DNA of 18,415 bases, taken from NCBI GenBank assembly GCA_018609945.1, contig JAHENO010000201.1, forward strand, positions 1 to 18,415. Direction: 5' to 3'. Below are positions 6,377-12,828 of this stretch, piece by piece (the first letter of the stretch is position 1; the number at the start of each line of letters is the position of its first letter). This stretch comes from Haloarculaceae archaeon. Its GTDB lineage: Archaea > Halobacteriota > Halobacteria > Halobacteriales > Haloarculaceae. Under the pieces are notes generated by a model that had not been told where the DNA came from, made no database searches, and saw only the letters and a program-made list of their open reading frames with translations. The translations under genes were made by a program, and so were the position numbers.

Positions 6377-7399
6377 CTACTGGCCTAGGTACCACGCGAC
6401 CGTGACGATCCCGAGGACGAAGGCGCCGCCGGCAAAGAAGAGCAGTCCCGGCGGCAGGCCGGCGGCAGCCCCGGCGACCCCGTCGACGGCTTCCGGCGTC
6501 GGCGTCACCGCGTCGAGCGCCTCGGTCGGTTCGGGTGCCGCCGTCGGCGTCGGCTCGGGTGTCGGTTCCGGCGTGGGACGTGGCGTCGGCGTGCCCGTCG
6601 GCTGTGGCGTCGCCGTGGGAGTGCCAGTCGCCTGTGGCGTCGGCGTGCCCGCCGGTTGGGCCGTGGGCGTCCCCGCTGGTTCGGGCGTCGGTGTCCCGGT
6701 CGCGTCCGTGGTCGACAGCGTGTCCGCCGTCGGCGTGTCGGCCGCCTCCGGCGTCCCGGTCGGCTCGGCGGTCGGCGTCTCTGTTATCTCGCCCGCGTCC
6801 TCACCGGTGAAGTCGGCGTCGCCCCCGCCGTCGCCACCACCGCCATCGCCGCCATCGGTGTCGTCGGCCACGCGTTCGTCGTCCGCGGCCTCGCTCCCGG
6901 CGCCGCCATCGCCACCGGCGGCGTCACCTCCGCCCTGGCCGGTCGGGGCCGGAGCGCTGAGCTCGCGGCCGAACAGCGCCTGGACGGCGAGACTCGCGAG
7001 CGCCAGCACGCCCAGCGCGCCGACGAGTCGCTGGATGGCCGTGCGGAGCACCGAGGAGTCCTCCTGATCGCCGGCGAAGATGACGAGCGGCTGGTCGGCG
7101 GCCGCGTAGACGTCCATCTCGCGGCCCTTCGCCGAGTAGGCCGTATCGACGACCTCGACCGCACCGGCGTCTTCGAGGCTTTCGAGGTGGTACTGTGCGT
7201 TCTGGAGGGACGTGTCGACCCGCTCTGCGAGTTCGGAGGGCGGCGCGGGGTCGTCGTGAACCTCGGCGAGGATGTTCCGTGCGGTCTCCGAGGACAGGGC
7301 CGACAGCACCTCGTCGGCGTCCTCGCTGTCGACGCCGATGACGCGTGGGCCGGCGTCCTCGGAGGGGGACGCGTCGGGTTTGGAGGGCAGCAGCGACAT
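6377..7399 (-). CDS. Transmembrane winged-helix (ArsR-like) protein with Thr-Pro stalk
   Basis: This 340-residue protein has four parts. A winged helix-turn-helix domain (about 28-110; ALSSETARNILAEV, then PSELAERVDTSLQNAQYHLESLEDAGAV) resembles haloarchaeal ArsR-type regulators. A membrane helix follows (about 122-143). Next is a loop of about 170 residues, first Gly/Asp-rich (153-200) and then Thr-Pro-rich (205-303) with repeated GTPTP and TPEP units. A second membrane helix (about 314-337) ends near the C-terminus. With the DNA-binding domain inside, the loop would be outside, and Thr-Pro stalks of this kind are known O-glycosylation targets in halophiles. It may be a one-component membrane-bound regulator; ligand and targets are unknown. 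The palindrome ctgatatcag lies 22 bases before the start, possibly for autoregulation. The end of the 245-residue gene's promoter region is 75 bases downstream. Confidence 0.88.
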   Translation of the reverse strand: MSLLPSKPDASPSEDAGPRVIGVDSEDADEVLSALSSETARNILAEVHDDPAPPSELAERVDTSLQNAQYHLESLEDAGAVEVVDTAYSAKGREMDVYAAADQPLVIFAGDQEDSSVLRTAIQRLVGALGVLALASLAVQALFGRELSAPAPTGQGGGDAAGGDGGAGSEAADDERVADDTDGGDGGGGDGGGDADFTGEDAGEITETPTAEPTGTPEAADTPTADTLSTTDATGTPTPEPAGTPTAQPAGTPTPQATGTPTATPQPTGTPTPRPTPEPTPEPTPTAAPEPTEALDAVTPTPEAVDGVAGAAAGLPPGLLFFAGGAFVLGIVTVAWYLGQ

Positions 7400-7420
7400 T
7401 ACCGACCGATACCGCCCCCG

Positions 7421-7438
7421 CTGATATCAGTCTTTTCG
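7421..7438 (-). promoter_or_regulatory. Promoter of the winged-helix membrane gene with palindromic operator candidate
   Basis: The perfect 10-bp palindrome ctgatatcag (7421-7430) lies 22-31 bases before the ATG at 7399. It abuts the TATA-like cgaaaag (7432-7438, minus strand). A protein bound there would block promoter access. Confidence 0.4.
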
Positions 7439-7502
7439 AGGGACTGCGTCGCCCGGTGCAGCGTTCCGGGAGACCACCGATCGAAGCGACAGGGCCGAAA
7501 CC

Positions 7503-7509
7503 ACTTTTG
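7503..7509 (+). promoter_or_regulatory. TATA-like element of the 43-residue membrane protein
   Basis: The sequence acttttg lies 24-30 bases before the ATG at 7533, consistent with a leaderless transcript. Confidence 0.5.
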
Positions 7510-7532
7510 TCCGTCCCCGCCCTAGACCGGGC

Positions 7533-7664
7533 ATGGCCGCCGACCTGGTGACGTACGGGATCCTCGCTCTGGTCCTCCTGTTCATCTTCTTCGGGTACCT
7601 CATGCTCCGCCGGACAGTGCTCCAGTTCAAGAAGGGCGTCAACGAGAGGCAAAAGCGCGAGTGA
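7533..7664 (+). CDS. 43-residue single-helix membrane protein (haloarchaeal, unknown function)
   Basis: A small ORF starting MAADLVTYGILALV and ending in a basic tail, NERQKRE. One membrane helix spans about residues 7-26, followed by a positively charged cytoplasmic stretch (RRTVLQFKKG), a pattern that fixes an N-out/C-in topology. Support for a real gene comes from the TATA-like box at 7503-7509 with ideal leaderless spacing, consistent third-position GC and a clean amphipathic basic C-terminus. I believe small conserved proteins of this form occur widely in haloarchaea (possibly the DUF7859 type), but cannot confirm it here. It is convergent with the aminopeptidase gene, ending 38 bases from that stop codon. 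The function is unknown; similar peptides elsewhere modulate membrane complexes. Confidence 0.75.
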   Translation: MAADLVTYGILALVLLFIFFGYLMLRRTVLQFKKGVNERQKRE

Positions 7665-7694
7665 GCCCACGGGCGGGAAAGAGTAGAAGAGGCA

Positions 7695-7711
7695 GAGAAC
7701 AGCTAGTTCTC
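7695..7711. terminator. Short inverted repeat at the convergent gene ends
   Basis: The inverted repeat gagaac-agcta-gttctc covers the aminopeptidase stop codon (7703-7705) and lies 30 bases past the stop of the small membrane gene. There is no T-run, so its role as a bidirectional terminator is tentative. Confidence 0.25.
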
Positions 7712-8788
7712 GAAGCCGTCCTCGAACCGGAAGGTACCGTCCCGCTGGACGACCTCGCCGTCGACCGTTATCGAGGAGTCCTCGCTCATATCGACGATCA
7801 TGTCCACGTGGACAGCGGACTCGTTTTGCTCGTTGTCCTCGCCGACCGTGTCCTCGTAGGCCCGGCCGACGGCCATGTGGACCGTATCGCCCATCTTCTC
7901 GTCGAACAGCATATTGTAGCTGAACCGGTCGATATCGCGGTTCATCCCGATCCCCAGTTCCCCGAGCCGGCTGGCACCCTCGTCGGTGTTCAGGACCTCG
8001 GTCAGTACCGCCTCGTTCTTCTCTGCCGAATGGTCGACCACTTCGCCGTCTTCGAATTCGAGGGAGACGTCCGTGACCTCCCGGCCCTGGTGGTAGAGGG
8101 GTTTGTCGAACAGGACCTCCCCCTCGACGGAGTCGGGGACCGGCGCGGTGAAGACCTCGCCACCGGGGAGGTTCTTCTCGCCGTAGTCGTTGAGGGTGGG
8201 GTTGCCGGCGACGGACATCGTCACGTCCGTCCGTTCGCCCGAGCGGACGCGAACCTCGTCGGCCCTGTCCATGATGTCGACCATCTGTGACTGGTGCTCG
8301 CGGACGGCGTCCCAGTCTTTGACGATTGCGTCCCAGACGAAGTTCTCGTAGGCTTCGGTCGACATCTCTGCCAGTTGTGCGTTCGCGGGTGCGGGGTACT
8401 GGGTGAGACACCACCGCTTCGAGAGCCGCTCGTCGAGGATCGGCCGTTTCGCCTTCGAGTACGCGGCGTTCGTCTCCGGGTCGACGTCGCTGGTCTCGGT
8501 GACGTTCGTATCCGCCCGGATCGCGATGTAGACGTCGGTCTCCTCGACGAGGGCCATCTGGTGGGCCGGCGTCTCGAAGTCCTCGCGGTTGCGGAGATGG
8601 GCCCGCTGGAATCTGTCGTTGCCGCTCAGTACGAGCGGGTTCGCGCCACGGTCGCCGATTGACTCGTGCAGCGCGACCACGAGGTCCTCGGCTTCTGGCG
8701 GCGCGACGACGACGACGTCGTCGCCGGCCTGCAGGTCGACGGAGTGGTCGACGACGATTTCGGCGTGCTCCCGAATGCGTGGGTCCAT
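7703..8788 (-). CDS. M29-family metallo-aminopeptidase
   Basis: This 361-residue protein matches the thermophilic aminopeptidase T/AmpS family (peptidase M29), cytoplasmic dimeric enzymes that remove N-terminal residues using two divalent metals. Expected ligands and neighbours are visible: NLPGGEVFTAPVPDSVEG (Glu211), LGELGIGMN (Glu277), DTVHMAVGRAYEDT (His304, Tyr311) and SAVHVDMIVD (His327, Asp329). The N-terminal half (24-160) carries the family's Rossmann-like domain. The length is near the family norm (about 360-410). The ATG at 8788 has a TATA-like tgtttt (8817-8822, minus-strand aaaaca) 29-34 bases upstream, preceded by the inverted repeat at 8823-8840. It is convergent with the small membrane gene. 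Probable role: recycling of short peptides. Specificity is not inferable. Confidence 0.93.
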   Translation of the reverse strand: MDPRIREHAEIVVDHSVDLQAGDDVVVVAPPEAEDLVVALHESIGDRGANPLVLSGNDRFQRAHLRNREDFETPAHQMALVEETDVYIAIRADTNVTETSDVDPETNAAYSKAKRPILDERLSKRWCLTQYPAPANAQLAEMSTEAYENFVWDAIVKDWDAVREHQSQMVDIMDRADEVRVRSGERTDVTMSVAGNPTLNDYGEKNLPGGEVFTAPVPDSVEGEVLFDKPLYHQGREVTDVSLEFEDGEVVDHSAEKNEAVLTEVLNTDEGASRLGELGIGMNRDIDRFSYNMLFDEKMGDTVHMAVGRAYEDTVGEDNEQNESAVHVDMIVDMSEDSSITVDGEVVQRDGTFRFEDGFEN

Positions 8789-8816
8789 ATCCGGGGGTGG
8801 GACGGAACCCGGATAC

Positions 8817-8840
8817 TGTTTTCGGACAGGTATCTGTCCG
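8817..8840 (-). promoter_or_regulatory. Aminopeptidase promoter with adjacent inverted repeat
   Basis: The TATA-like tgtttt (8817-8822) is followed, on its upstream side for the minus-strand gene, by the inverted repeat cggacag-gtat-ctgtccg (8823-8840, 7-bp arms). This occupies the position of the BRE or a regulator site. Confidence 0.4.
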
Positions 8841-9466
8841 TGAGCGCGTCGGAGCGTGTCACGATCACAGTATCGGGTAGCAACTCGATCGCGGGAAACG
8901 GGCCGCCCGCAGAAATCGCGCAGTCGCTACCGGCCGGTGTCCGTGGCTGCGACGGCTTCTGCTCGCCGACGGCGGGCACGCATCGCGGCAACTTCTCTGT
9001 CGGCTTTCCGTTCAGTAGCCGTATCAATTATCATAGTATTCATGTAGTTTACTCTTGGTCTGGAAGCAATAAATGGCTGTTCATTCGTAGGCTGTGCCCG
9101 TGTTATTCGTTATCAATATAGTATCAAGATAGCCACTTCTATAACATTTGGATACTGTCACAGGATCACACGCACGGCGGTCGTGTCGGTTCGGGAGCGG
9201 GATTGCATCTGCCCCTGCCCGCGACCGGGTCGGTCGGTGCGACGAGCGTCGTCACACTCATTAGTCTCCGCGGGAACACCACCGGCTACGATGGACGCAG
9301 ACCGCCCTGTCCGTACCGCAGGCGAGTTCGCAACGCGGCGAAGTGTCTCACGACCGACGAGGTTGTCGGGGGGAGCGAGGGCACCGCAACCGAGGGTGAC
9401 CGGGTCTTCCAGCGGGATGGTCCCGTCCGGGTCGGGGATGGCTTCGACGCGTCGCGTCCGCGAACA
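8841..9466. other. Weakly coding interval with AT-rich promoter-like stretch
   Basis: Between the aminopeptidase promoter and the GIY-YIG gene I see only one candidate gene, the 38-codon ORF at 8927-9043. Bases 9024-9150 are AT-rich and hold several TATA-like elements. Bases 9183-9466 are open in more than one frame, but third-position GC is only about 72 percent in each and no family is recognisable. A 59-codon frame from an ATG at 9291 ends in a TGA that overlaps the GTG at 9467 and has a TATA-like cattag about 30 bases upstream; its Arg/Ser-rich product does not look haloarchaeal. This may be decayed coding sequence. Confidence 0.45.
8927..9043 (-). CDS. Candidate 38-residue Arg-rich small protein
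   Basis: A short ORF from ATG 9043 to TAG 8927-8929 (a second ATG lies at 9034). The product begins MNTMIIDTATERKAD, continues with an Arg-rich stretch (AMRARRRRAEAV) and ends TDTGR. It is likely to form a single charged helix. The main support is a TATA-like tttatt (9068-9073 on the minus strand) 25-30 bases before the ATG, correct for a leaderless transcript, inside an AT-rich region. I recognise no family, and the codon statistics of 38 codons are not decisive. The reading on the opposite strand is equally open, so this is a candidate only. Confidence 0.35.
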   Translation of the reverse strand: MNTMIIDTATERKADREVAAMRARRRRAEAVAATDTGR

Positions 9467-9901
9467 GTGACGGACGAGGCATCGGGCGGCACGTACACGC
9501 TCGTCGTCGAACTGACTGAAGCCGCCGACATCGAGGTCGGCGCACTCGGGACCCGGTCGCTTGCGGCGGGCTGGTACGCCTACACCGGGAGTGCGCTGGG
9601 GCCCGGGGGGTTCGCGCGCGTCGACCGTCACTGCGAACTCGTGGCCGGCGAGCGGTCGACCCGGCACTGGCACGTCGACTACCTCCTCGGTCACGACGCC
9701 GCCTCCATCGGTTCGGTCACCTGTTCGGCCGGCGTCGACGCCGAGTGTGCCGTCGCGGGGGCAATCGACGGGGGCCCCGTGGAAGGGTTCGGCTGTTCGG
9801 ACTGTGACTGCCAGTCGCACCTCCGGTACGCGCCGCGACGCGGGCCGCTTCTGGCGTCCGTGGCCGCTGCACACGCACAGTCCTCGAGCCACCAGCGGTA
9901 A
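9467..9901 (+). CDS. GIY-YIG / DUF123 (COG1833) nuclease-like protein
   Basis: A 144-residue single domain of the DUF123 (COG1833, Uri-type) branch of the GIY-YIG fold. The GIY-like GTY (8-10) is followed by WYAYTGSALG (36-45), R51 and H55 in RVDRH, WHVDYLL (68-74), the conserved Glu93 of DAEC, and the Cys/His signature GFGCSDCDCQSH (107-118). The function is unproven; related proteins occur alone or fused to DNA-repair nucleases. The start is chosen as the GTG at 9467, just before the first domain strand, because the domain is normally about 140 residues and upstream in-frame sequence is unrecognisable. A TGA in another frame overlaps this GTG. thiM begins 26 bases after the stop, so the two may be cotranscribed, with no obvious functional tie. 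Confidence 0.85.
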   Translation: MTDEASGGTYTLVVELTEAADIEVGALGTRSLAAGWYAYTGSALGPGGFARVDRHCELVAGERSTRHWHVDYLLGHDAASIGSVTCSAGVDAECAVAGAIDGGPVEGFGCSDCDCQSHLRYAPRRGPLLASVAAAHAQSSSHQR

Positions 9902-9927
9902 GCCGTCCGGGCGTCAACGGACGGGGG

Positions 9928-10758
9928 ATGACCGACCCTTCGCTCGCCCTCGACGGGGCGCTCGCGGCCGTCGCGGACGGGGAACCGCTCGTGCACGCGC
10001 TCACCAACGACGTCACCACCAACGACGTGGCCCAGGTGATCCGCCACTGGGGTGGCCTGCCGGTCATGTCCCAGGACGATCGCGAGGTCGCCGACATGGT
10101 CCGGACAGCGGCGGCCTGCCTGCTCAACACGGGGACGCTCGACGCGGCGACGGAGGAGACGATGGTCGCGGCCGGCGAGGCCGCCGCCGGGGCGGACGTG
10201 CCGGTCGTCCTCGACCCGGTCGGCGCCGGCGCGACGCCGACCCGCGACCGCGTTGCCCGGCGGTTCGCGACGGACCTCGACCCGACGCTCGTCAAGGGCA
10301 ACTACGGCGAGGTGACCGCGCTCGCGGGCGCGGACGCGACGGTGCGTGGCGTCGAATCCGTGGGGGACTACCCCGAGGTGGCGGAGACGGCCGTCGCCTG
10401 CGCCCGCGAGTTCGGGGCCGTCGTCGTCGCCTCGGGGGAGACCGACGTCGTCGCGACGGCCGACGCCGCCTACGAGGTCCGTGCCGGCGATCCGATGCTG
10501 GGACGGGTCGTCGGCACCGGCTGCATGCTCGGGGCGACGCTCGCGGCGTTCGGCGGCGCGCTCGGCGACCCGTTCCGGGCCGCACTCGCGGGAACGGTCG
10601 CGTTCGGGCTGGCCGGGGAAGCCGCCGCCGACGGCGACTTCGGGGCCTACCGCGGCCCGGCGAGCTACCACACCGCGTTCATGGACGCCGTCGCCGGCAT
10701 CCGGGCGGCCGACCTGCCCGACCCGGCCGGGCGCGTCGAGCGAGTCCTGGACGCGTAG
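9928..10758 (+). CDS. thiM: Hydroxyethylthiazole kinase
   Basis: ThiM phosphorylates 4-methyl-5-(2-hydroxyethyl)thiazole with ATP, a salvage step that feeds thiamine monophosphate synthesis in the cytoplasm. The 276-residue length is normal. Family marks: PLVHALTNDVTTNDVAQVI (20-38), LLNTGT (65-70), VVLDPVGAGAT (93-103), the KGNYGE motif (123-128) and VVGTGCMLGA (194-203), in which Cys199 aligns with the conserved active-site cysteine. The start ATG at 9928 is preceded by GGGGG, which could pair weakly with 16S rRNA. The partner gene thiE often follows thiM; here the next gene is convergent prsW-like, so thiE must be elsewhere. I see no thiamine riboswitch upstream; expression may depend on the GIY-YIG gene's transcript. 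Confidence 0.95.
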   Translation: MTDPSLALDGALAAVADGEPLVHALTNDVTTNDVAQVIRHWGGLPVMSQDDREVADMVRTAAACLLNTGTLDAATEETMVAAGEAAAGADVPVVLDPVGAGATPTRDRVARRFATDLDPTLVKGNYGEVTALAGADATVRGVESVGDYPEVAETAVACAREFGAVVVASGETDVVATADAAYEVRAGDPMLGRVVGTGCMLGATLAAFGGALGDPFRAALAGTVAFGLAGEAAADGDFGAYRGPASYHTAFMDAVAGIRAADLPDPAGRVERVLDA

Positions 10759-10765
10759 CGAGCGC

Positions 10766-11749
10766 TCACGGGTCAGTGTCGGTCGGCCGGCCGGCCGCCC
10801 GGAGGCGGTCGAGCGTCGCGGTGTACCGGCGGATCTTCCGGAACAGGTACAGTCCCCAGAAGGTGTCGTAGACGAGCACGTAGCCCAGAAAACCCACGAG
10901 CGGCGGGGCGTCGAGCAACCCCGCGATCAGGCCCGATCCGAGGCCGACCGTCGTGTTGTAGGTCGCGTGGACGAACGCGGCGACGAGCAGCCCCTTGATG
11001 ACGATGGGGCCGCGCTGGCCGGGATTGAACTTCGCCAGCCCGAGGTAGTAGCCCGCGATAGCCGAGTAGATGACGTGACCGGGACCGGCGAGCGCCCGGA
11101 CGGCGGTGATGCCCCCGCCGGTGCCGATCAGAGCCGCGAACCCGGCGTCCATGCCGAGGTCGCCGAGTTGCCGGGCGATGAAGATGGAGTTCTCGACGGT
11201 CGCGAAGCCCAGGCCGGCCATCGCCCCGTAGACGGCACCGTCGACGACGGTGTTGAACGAGTCACGCCCGTAGGCGTACAGCCGGACCGCGAGCAGTTTC
11301 ACCCCCTCCTCGACCGGTCCGACGACCACGAAGAAGAACACGGCCAGGCCGAGAAAGCCGAGCGGGTCGAAGGCTGGCTGGAGCAGGGAGTTGACGACGG
11401 CAGCGAAGGAGGCGGTCAGGATGCCCAGCAGGAACGTCGCGCCGAGCACCCGGATCGGTTCCGCGCTGGTCGGGTCGCTGACGTAGACGTAGGCTGCGAG
11501 CCCGAAGGCAGGGATGGCCGAGAAGACCGTCAGCACGCCGACCTGCGGGTCGACCAGCGCCGACAGCCCGCCGATGCCGACCAGGATACCGAACGCAGTC
11601 AGCACGACGATACTCCAGACCGTCCGGAGGATCAGCCCGTAGATCGCCGCGGCTACCCTGTCCAGTCGCGTGCGCCGCTCCCAGGTCGCGATGTCGTAGA
11701 GGTCGACGTCGTCGTCGGCGAGGTCTTCGACCGGGTCGCTGTCGGCCAT
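10766..11749 (-). CDS. prsW: PrsW-type intramembrane metalloprotease
   Basis: This 327-residue integral membrane protein has about eight hydrophobic segments and an acidic cytoplasmic N-terminus (DPVEDLADDDVD). All PrsW-family motifs are present within membrane helices: EEGVK (Glu147, Glu148, Lys151), ATVEN (183-187), GPGHVIYS (His225) and HATYN (His261). In Bacillus PrsW cleaves the anti-sigma factor RsiW; the haloarchaeal substrate is unknown, and the family also includes CAAX-type protease relatives. The start ATG at 11749 is supported by a TATA-like cattatg (11772-11778, minus strand) 23-29 bases upstream. Frames further upstream would run past the promoter. It converges with thiM (7-base gap) and diverges from the FAH-family gene. 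The gene symbol refers to family resemblance. Confidence 0.9.
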   Translation of the reverse strand: MADSDPVEDLADDDVDLYDIATWERRTRLDRVAAAIYGLILRTVWSIVVLTAFGILVGIGGLSALVDPQVGVLTVFSAIPAFGLAAYVYVSDPTSAEPIRVLGATFLLGILTASFAAVVNSLLQPAFDPLGFLGLAVFFFVVVGPVEEGVKLLAVRLYAYGRDSFNTVVDGAVYGAMAGLGFATVENSIFIARQLGDLGMDAGFAALIGTGGGITAVRALAGPGHVIYSAIAGYYLGLAKFNPGQRGPIVIKGLLVAAFVHATYNTTVGLGSGLIAGLLDAPPLVGFLGYVLVYDTFWGLYLFRKIRRYTATLDRLRAAGRPTDTDP

Positions 11750-11771
11750 ACCCGCCCTTCGGCGTCCAGCA

Positions 11772-11802
11772 CATAATGGTTCGGTCCGGTCGGCGAAAGT
11801 TT
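11772..11802. promoter_or_regulatory. Divergent promoters of prsW-like and dehydratase genes
   Basis: Two TATA-like boxes share 80 bases. The first is cataatg (11772-11778), 23-29 bases before the prsW start at 11749. The second is aaagttt (11796-11802), 28-34 bases before the ATG at 11830. Both fit leaderless transcripts. Confidence 0.5.
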
Positions 11803-11829
11803 GACACACCCGCCGGGACACTGGCGGAT

Positions 11830-12690
11830 ATGCGCTACTACCGGTTGCACCGGCGGGGACGGCCGGCCCTCGTCGCCCGGACGGACGCGGACGCGTACGA
11901 CCTCACCGCCGCAACGCCGGACCTGGACTCCGTCCCGGCCCTGGTCCGGGCGGCGCGGCTGGCCGGGCAGTCGCCGGACGCCGTGGCCGAGCGGCACGTC
12001 CACGACGCCGAGCGCGTCCCGGCCGAGACCCTCGAGGCGGACTGTCGGGTCCCCGTCGACGTCGACGAGGTGTGGGCCGCCGGCGTCACCTACCGGATCA
12101 GCGAGGACGCCCGGACCGAGGAGAGTGACATGCCCGACATCTACGTCGACGTCTACGACGCCGAGCGCCCGGAACTGTTCGTCAAGGCCACCGCCGGCCG
12201 GACCGTCGGGCCGGGCGAGGCGATCGGCGTCCGCGGCGATTCGGACTGGAACGTCCCCGAACCCGAACTCGGCGTGGTCCTCTACCGGGGCGAGACAGTG
12301 GGCTACACCGTGGGCAACGACGTCTCCAGCCGCGCCATCGAGGGTGCCAACCCGCTGTACCTGCCACAGGCGAAAATCTACGACCGCTGCTGTGCACTCG
12401 GCCCCTGTGTCGCGACCGACATCGACGACCCCCACGACCTCGGCATCTCGATGACGATCACCCGGGAGGGCGACCCCGCTTACGAGGGCGAGACCTCGAC
12501 CGCCGAAATGGTCCGAACCTGCGAGGAACTGGTCTCCTACCTCGAACGCCACAACTCGCTCCCCGAGATGACTGTCCTCCTGACCGGAACCTCCCTCGTC
12601 CCCGAAGAGTTCACCCTCCGACCGGACGACCGCGTGGACATCACGATCGAGGGGATCGGCACGCTCTCGAACCCGGTCGTCGAGGTCTGA
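11830..12690 (+). CDS. FAH-family 2-keto-3-deoxy-pentonate dehydratase-like enzyme (XacE/KdaD type)
   Basis: This 286-residue protein belongs to the FAH superfamily branch that includes 2-keto-3-deoxy-arabinonate dehydratase (KdaD, Sulfolobus) and XacE (Haloferax). These dehydrate 2-keto-3-deoxy-pentonates to 2-oxoglutarate semialdehyde in oxidative pentose breakdown. Diagnostic stretches are VWAAGVTYRISEDARTEES (81-99), ERPELFVKAT (112-121), DWNVPEPELGVVL (139-151), YTVGNDVSSRAIEGANP (159-175) and LYLPQAKIYD (176-185). The metal ligands expected for this fold, Glu144, Glu146 and Asp164, are all in place, unlike in the FAH-family protein at 2286-3011. The usual SSRD Asp is Ala169 here. The ATG at 11830 fits the TATA-like box at 11796-11802. 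No other pentose-pathway gene is next to it, so its substrate could also be another keto-deoxy acid. Confidence 0.82.
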   Translation: MRYYRLHRRGRPALVARTDADAYDLTAATPDLDSVPALVRAARLAGQSPDAVAERHVHDAERVPAETLEADCRVPVDVDEVWAAGVTYRISEDARTEESDMPDIYVDVYDAERPELFVKATAGRTVGPGEAIGVRGDSDWNVPEPELGVVLYRGETVGYTVGNDVSSRAIEGANPLYLPQAKIYDRCCALGPCVATDIDDPHDLGISMTITREGDPAYEGETSTAEMVRTCEELVSYLERHNSLPEMTVLLTGTSLVPEEFTLRPDDRVDITIEGIGTLSNPVVEV

Positions 12691-12695
12691 CCGCG

Positions 12696-12726
12696 TGCCA
12701 GCCCGGCCGGGCCCGTCTCGCTGGCA
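12696..12726 (+). terminator. Imperfect hairpin after the dehydratase gene
   Basis: The arms tgccag (12696-12701) and ctggca (12721-12726) enclose a loop with its own palindrome cccggccggg (12702-12711). It lies 6 bases past the stop codon but lacks a T-run, so the role is uncertain. Confidence 0.3.
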
Positions 12727-12792
12727 GTGACCCGCTCGGCTCTCGCCGGGGGCTGGCGGTCTCTCGACGGGGGCGTGTACCCGTCGAACGGG

Positions 12793-12800
12793 CTATTTTT
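12793..12800 (+). promoter_or_regulatory. TATA box of the histidine kinase gene
   Basis: The sequence ctattttt lies 29-36 bases before the ATG at 12829. It supports that start over in-frame starts further upstream and suggests a leaderless transcript. Confidence 0.6.
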
Positions 12801-12828
12801 GGGTTTCCGAGACGTATCACGGACACTC

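Noticed and set aside
6480..6780. Iterated ggcgtcggcgtgcccgt-like DNA, possibly a tandem repeat array
   Set aside because: It is the coding sequence of the Thr-Pro stalk of the winged-helix membrane protein.
6924..8414. A 496-codon minus-strand frame
   Set aside because: It overlaps the aminopeptidase, the small membrane gene and the winged-helix gene in other frames, and its product is Arg/Gly-rich without motifs.
9158..9892. A 244-codon minus-strand frame opposite the GIY-YIG gene
   Set aside because: Its N-terminal half is the mirror of a strongly conserved domain. The rest has some protein-like stretches but only about 72 percent third-position GC and no recognisable family.
9800..9930. 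Thiamine riboswitch before thiM
   Set aside because: The 26-base gap and preceding coding sequence leave no room for an aptamer, and no conserved THI-box word was seen.
11653..12552. Long minus-strand frame opposite the dehydratase
   Set aside because: It is an antisense shadow; the plus-strand product has full family motifs.
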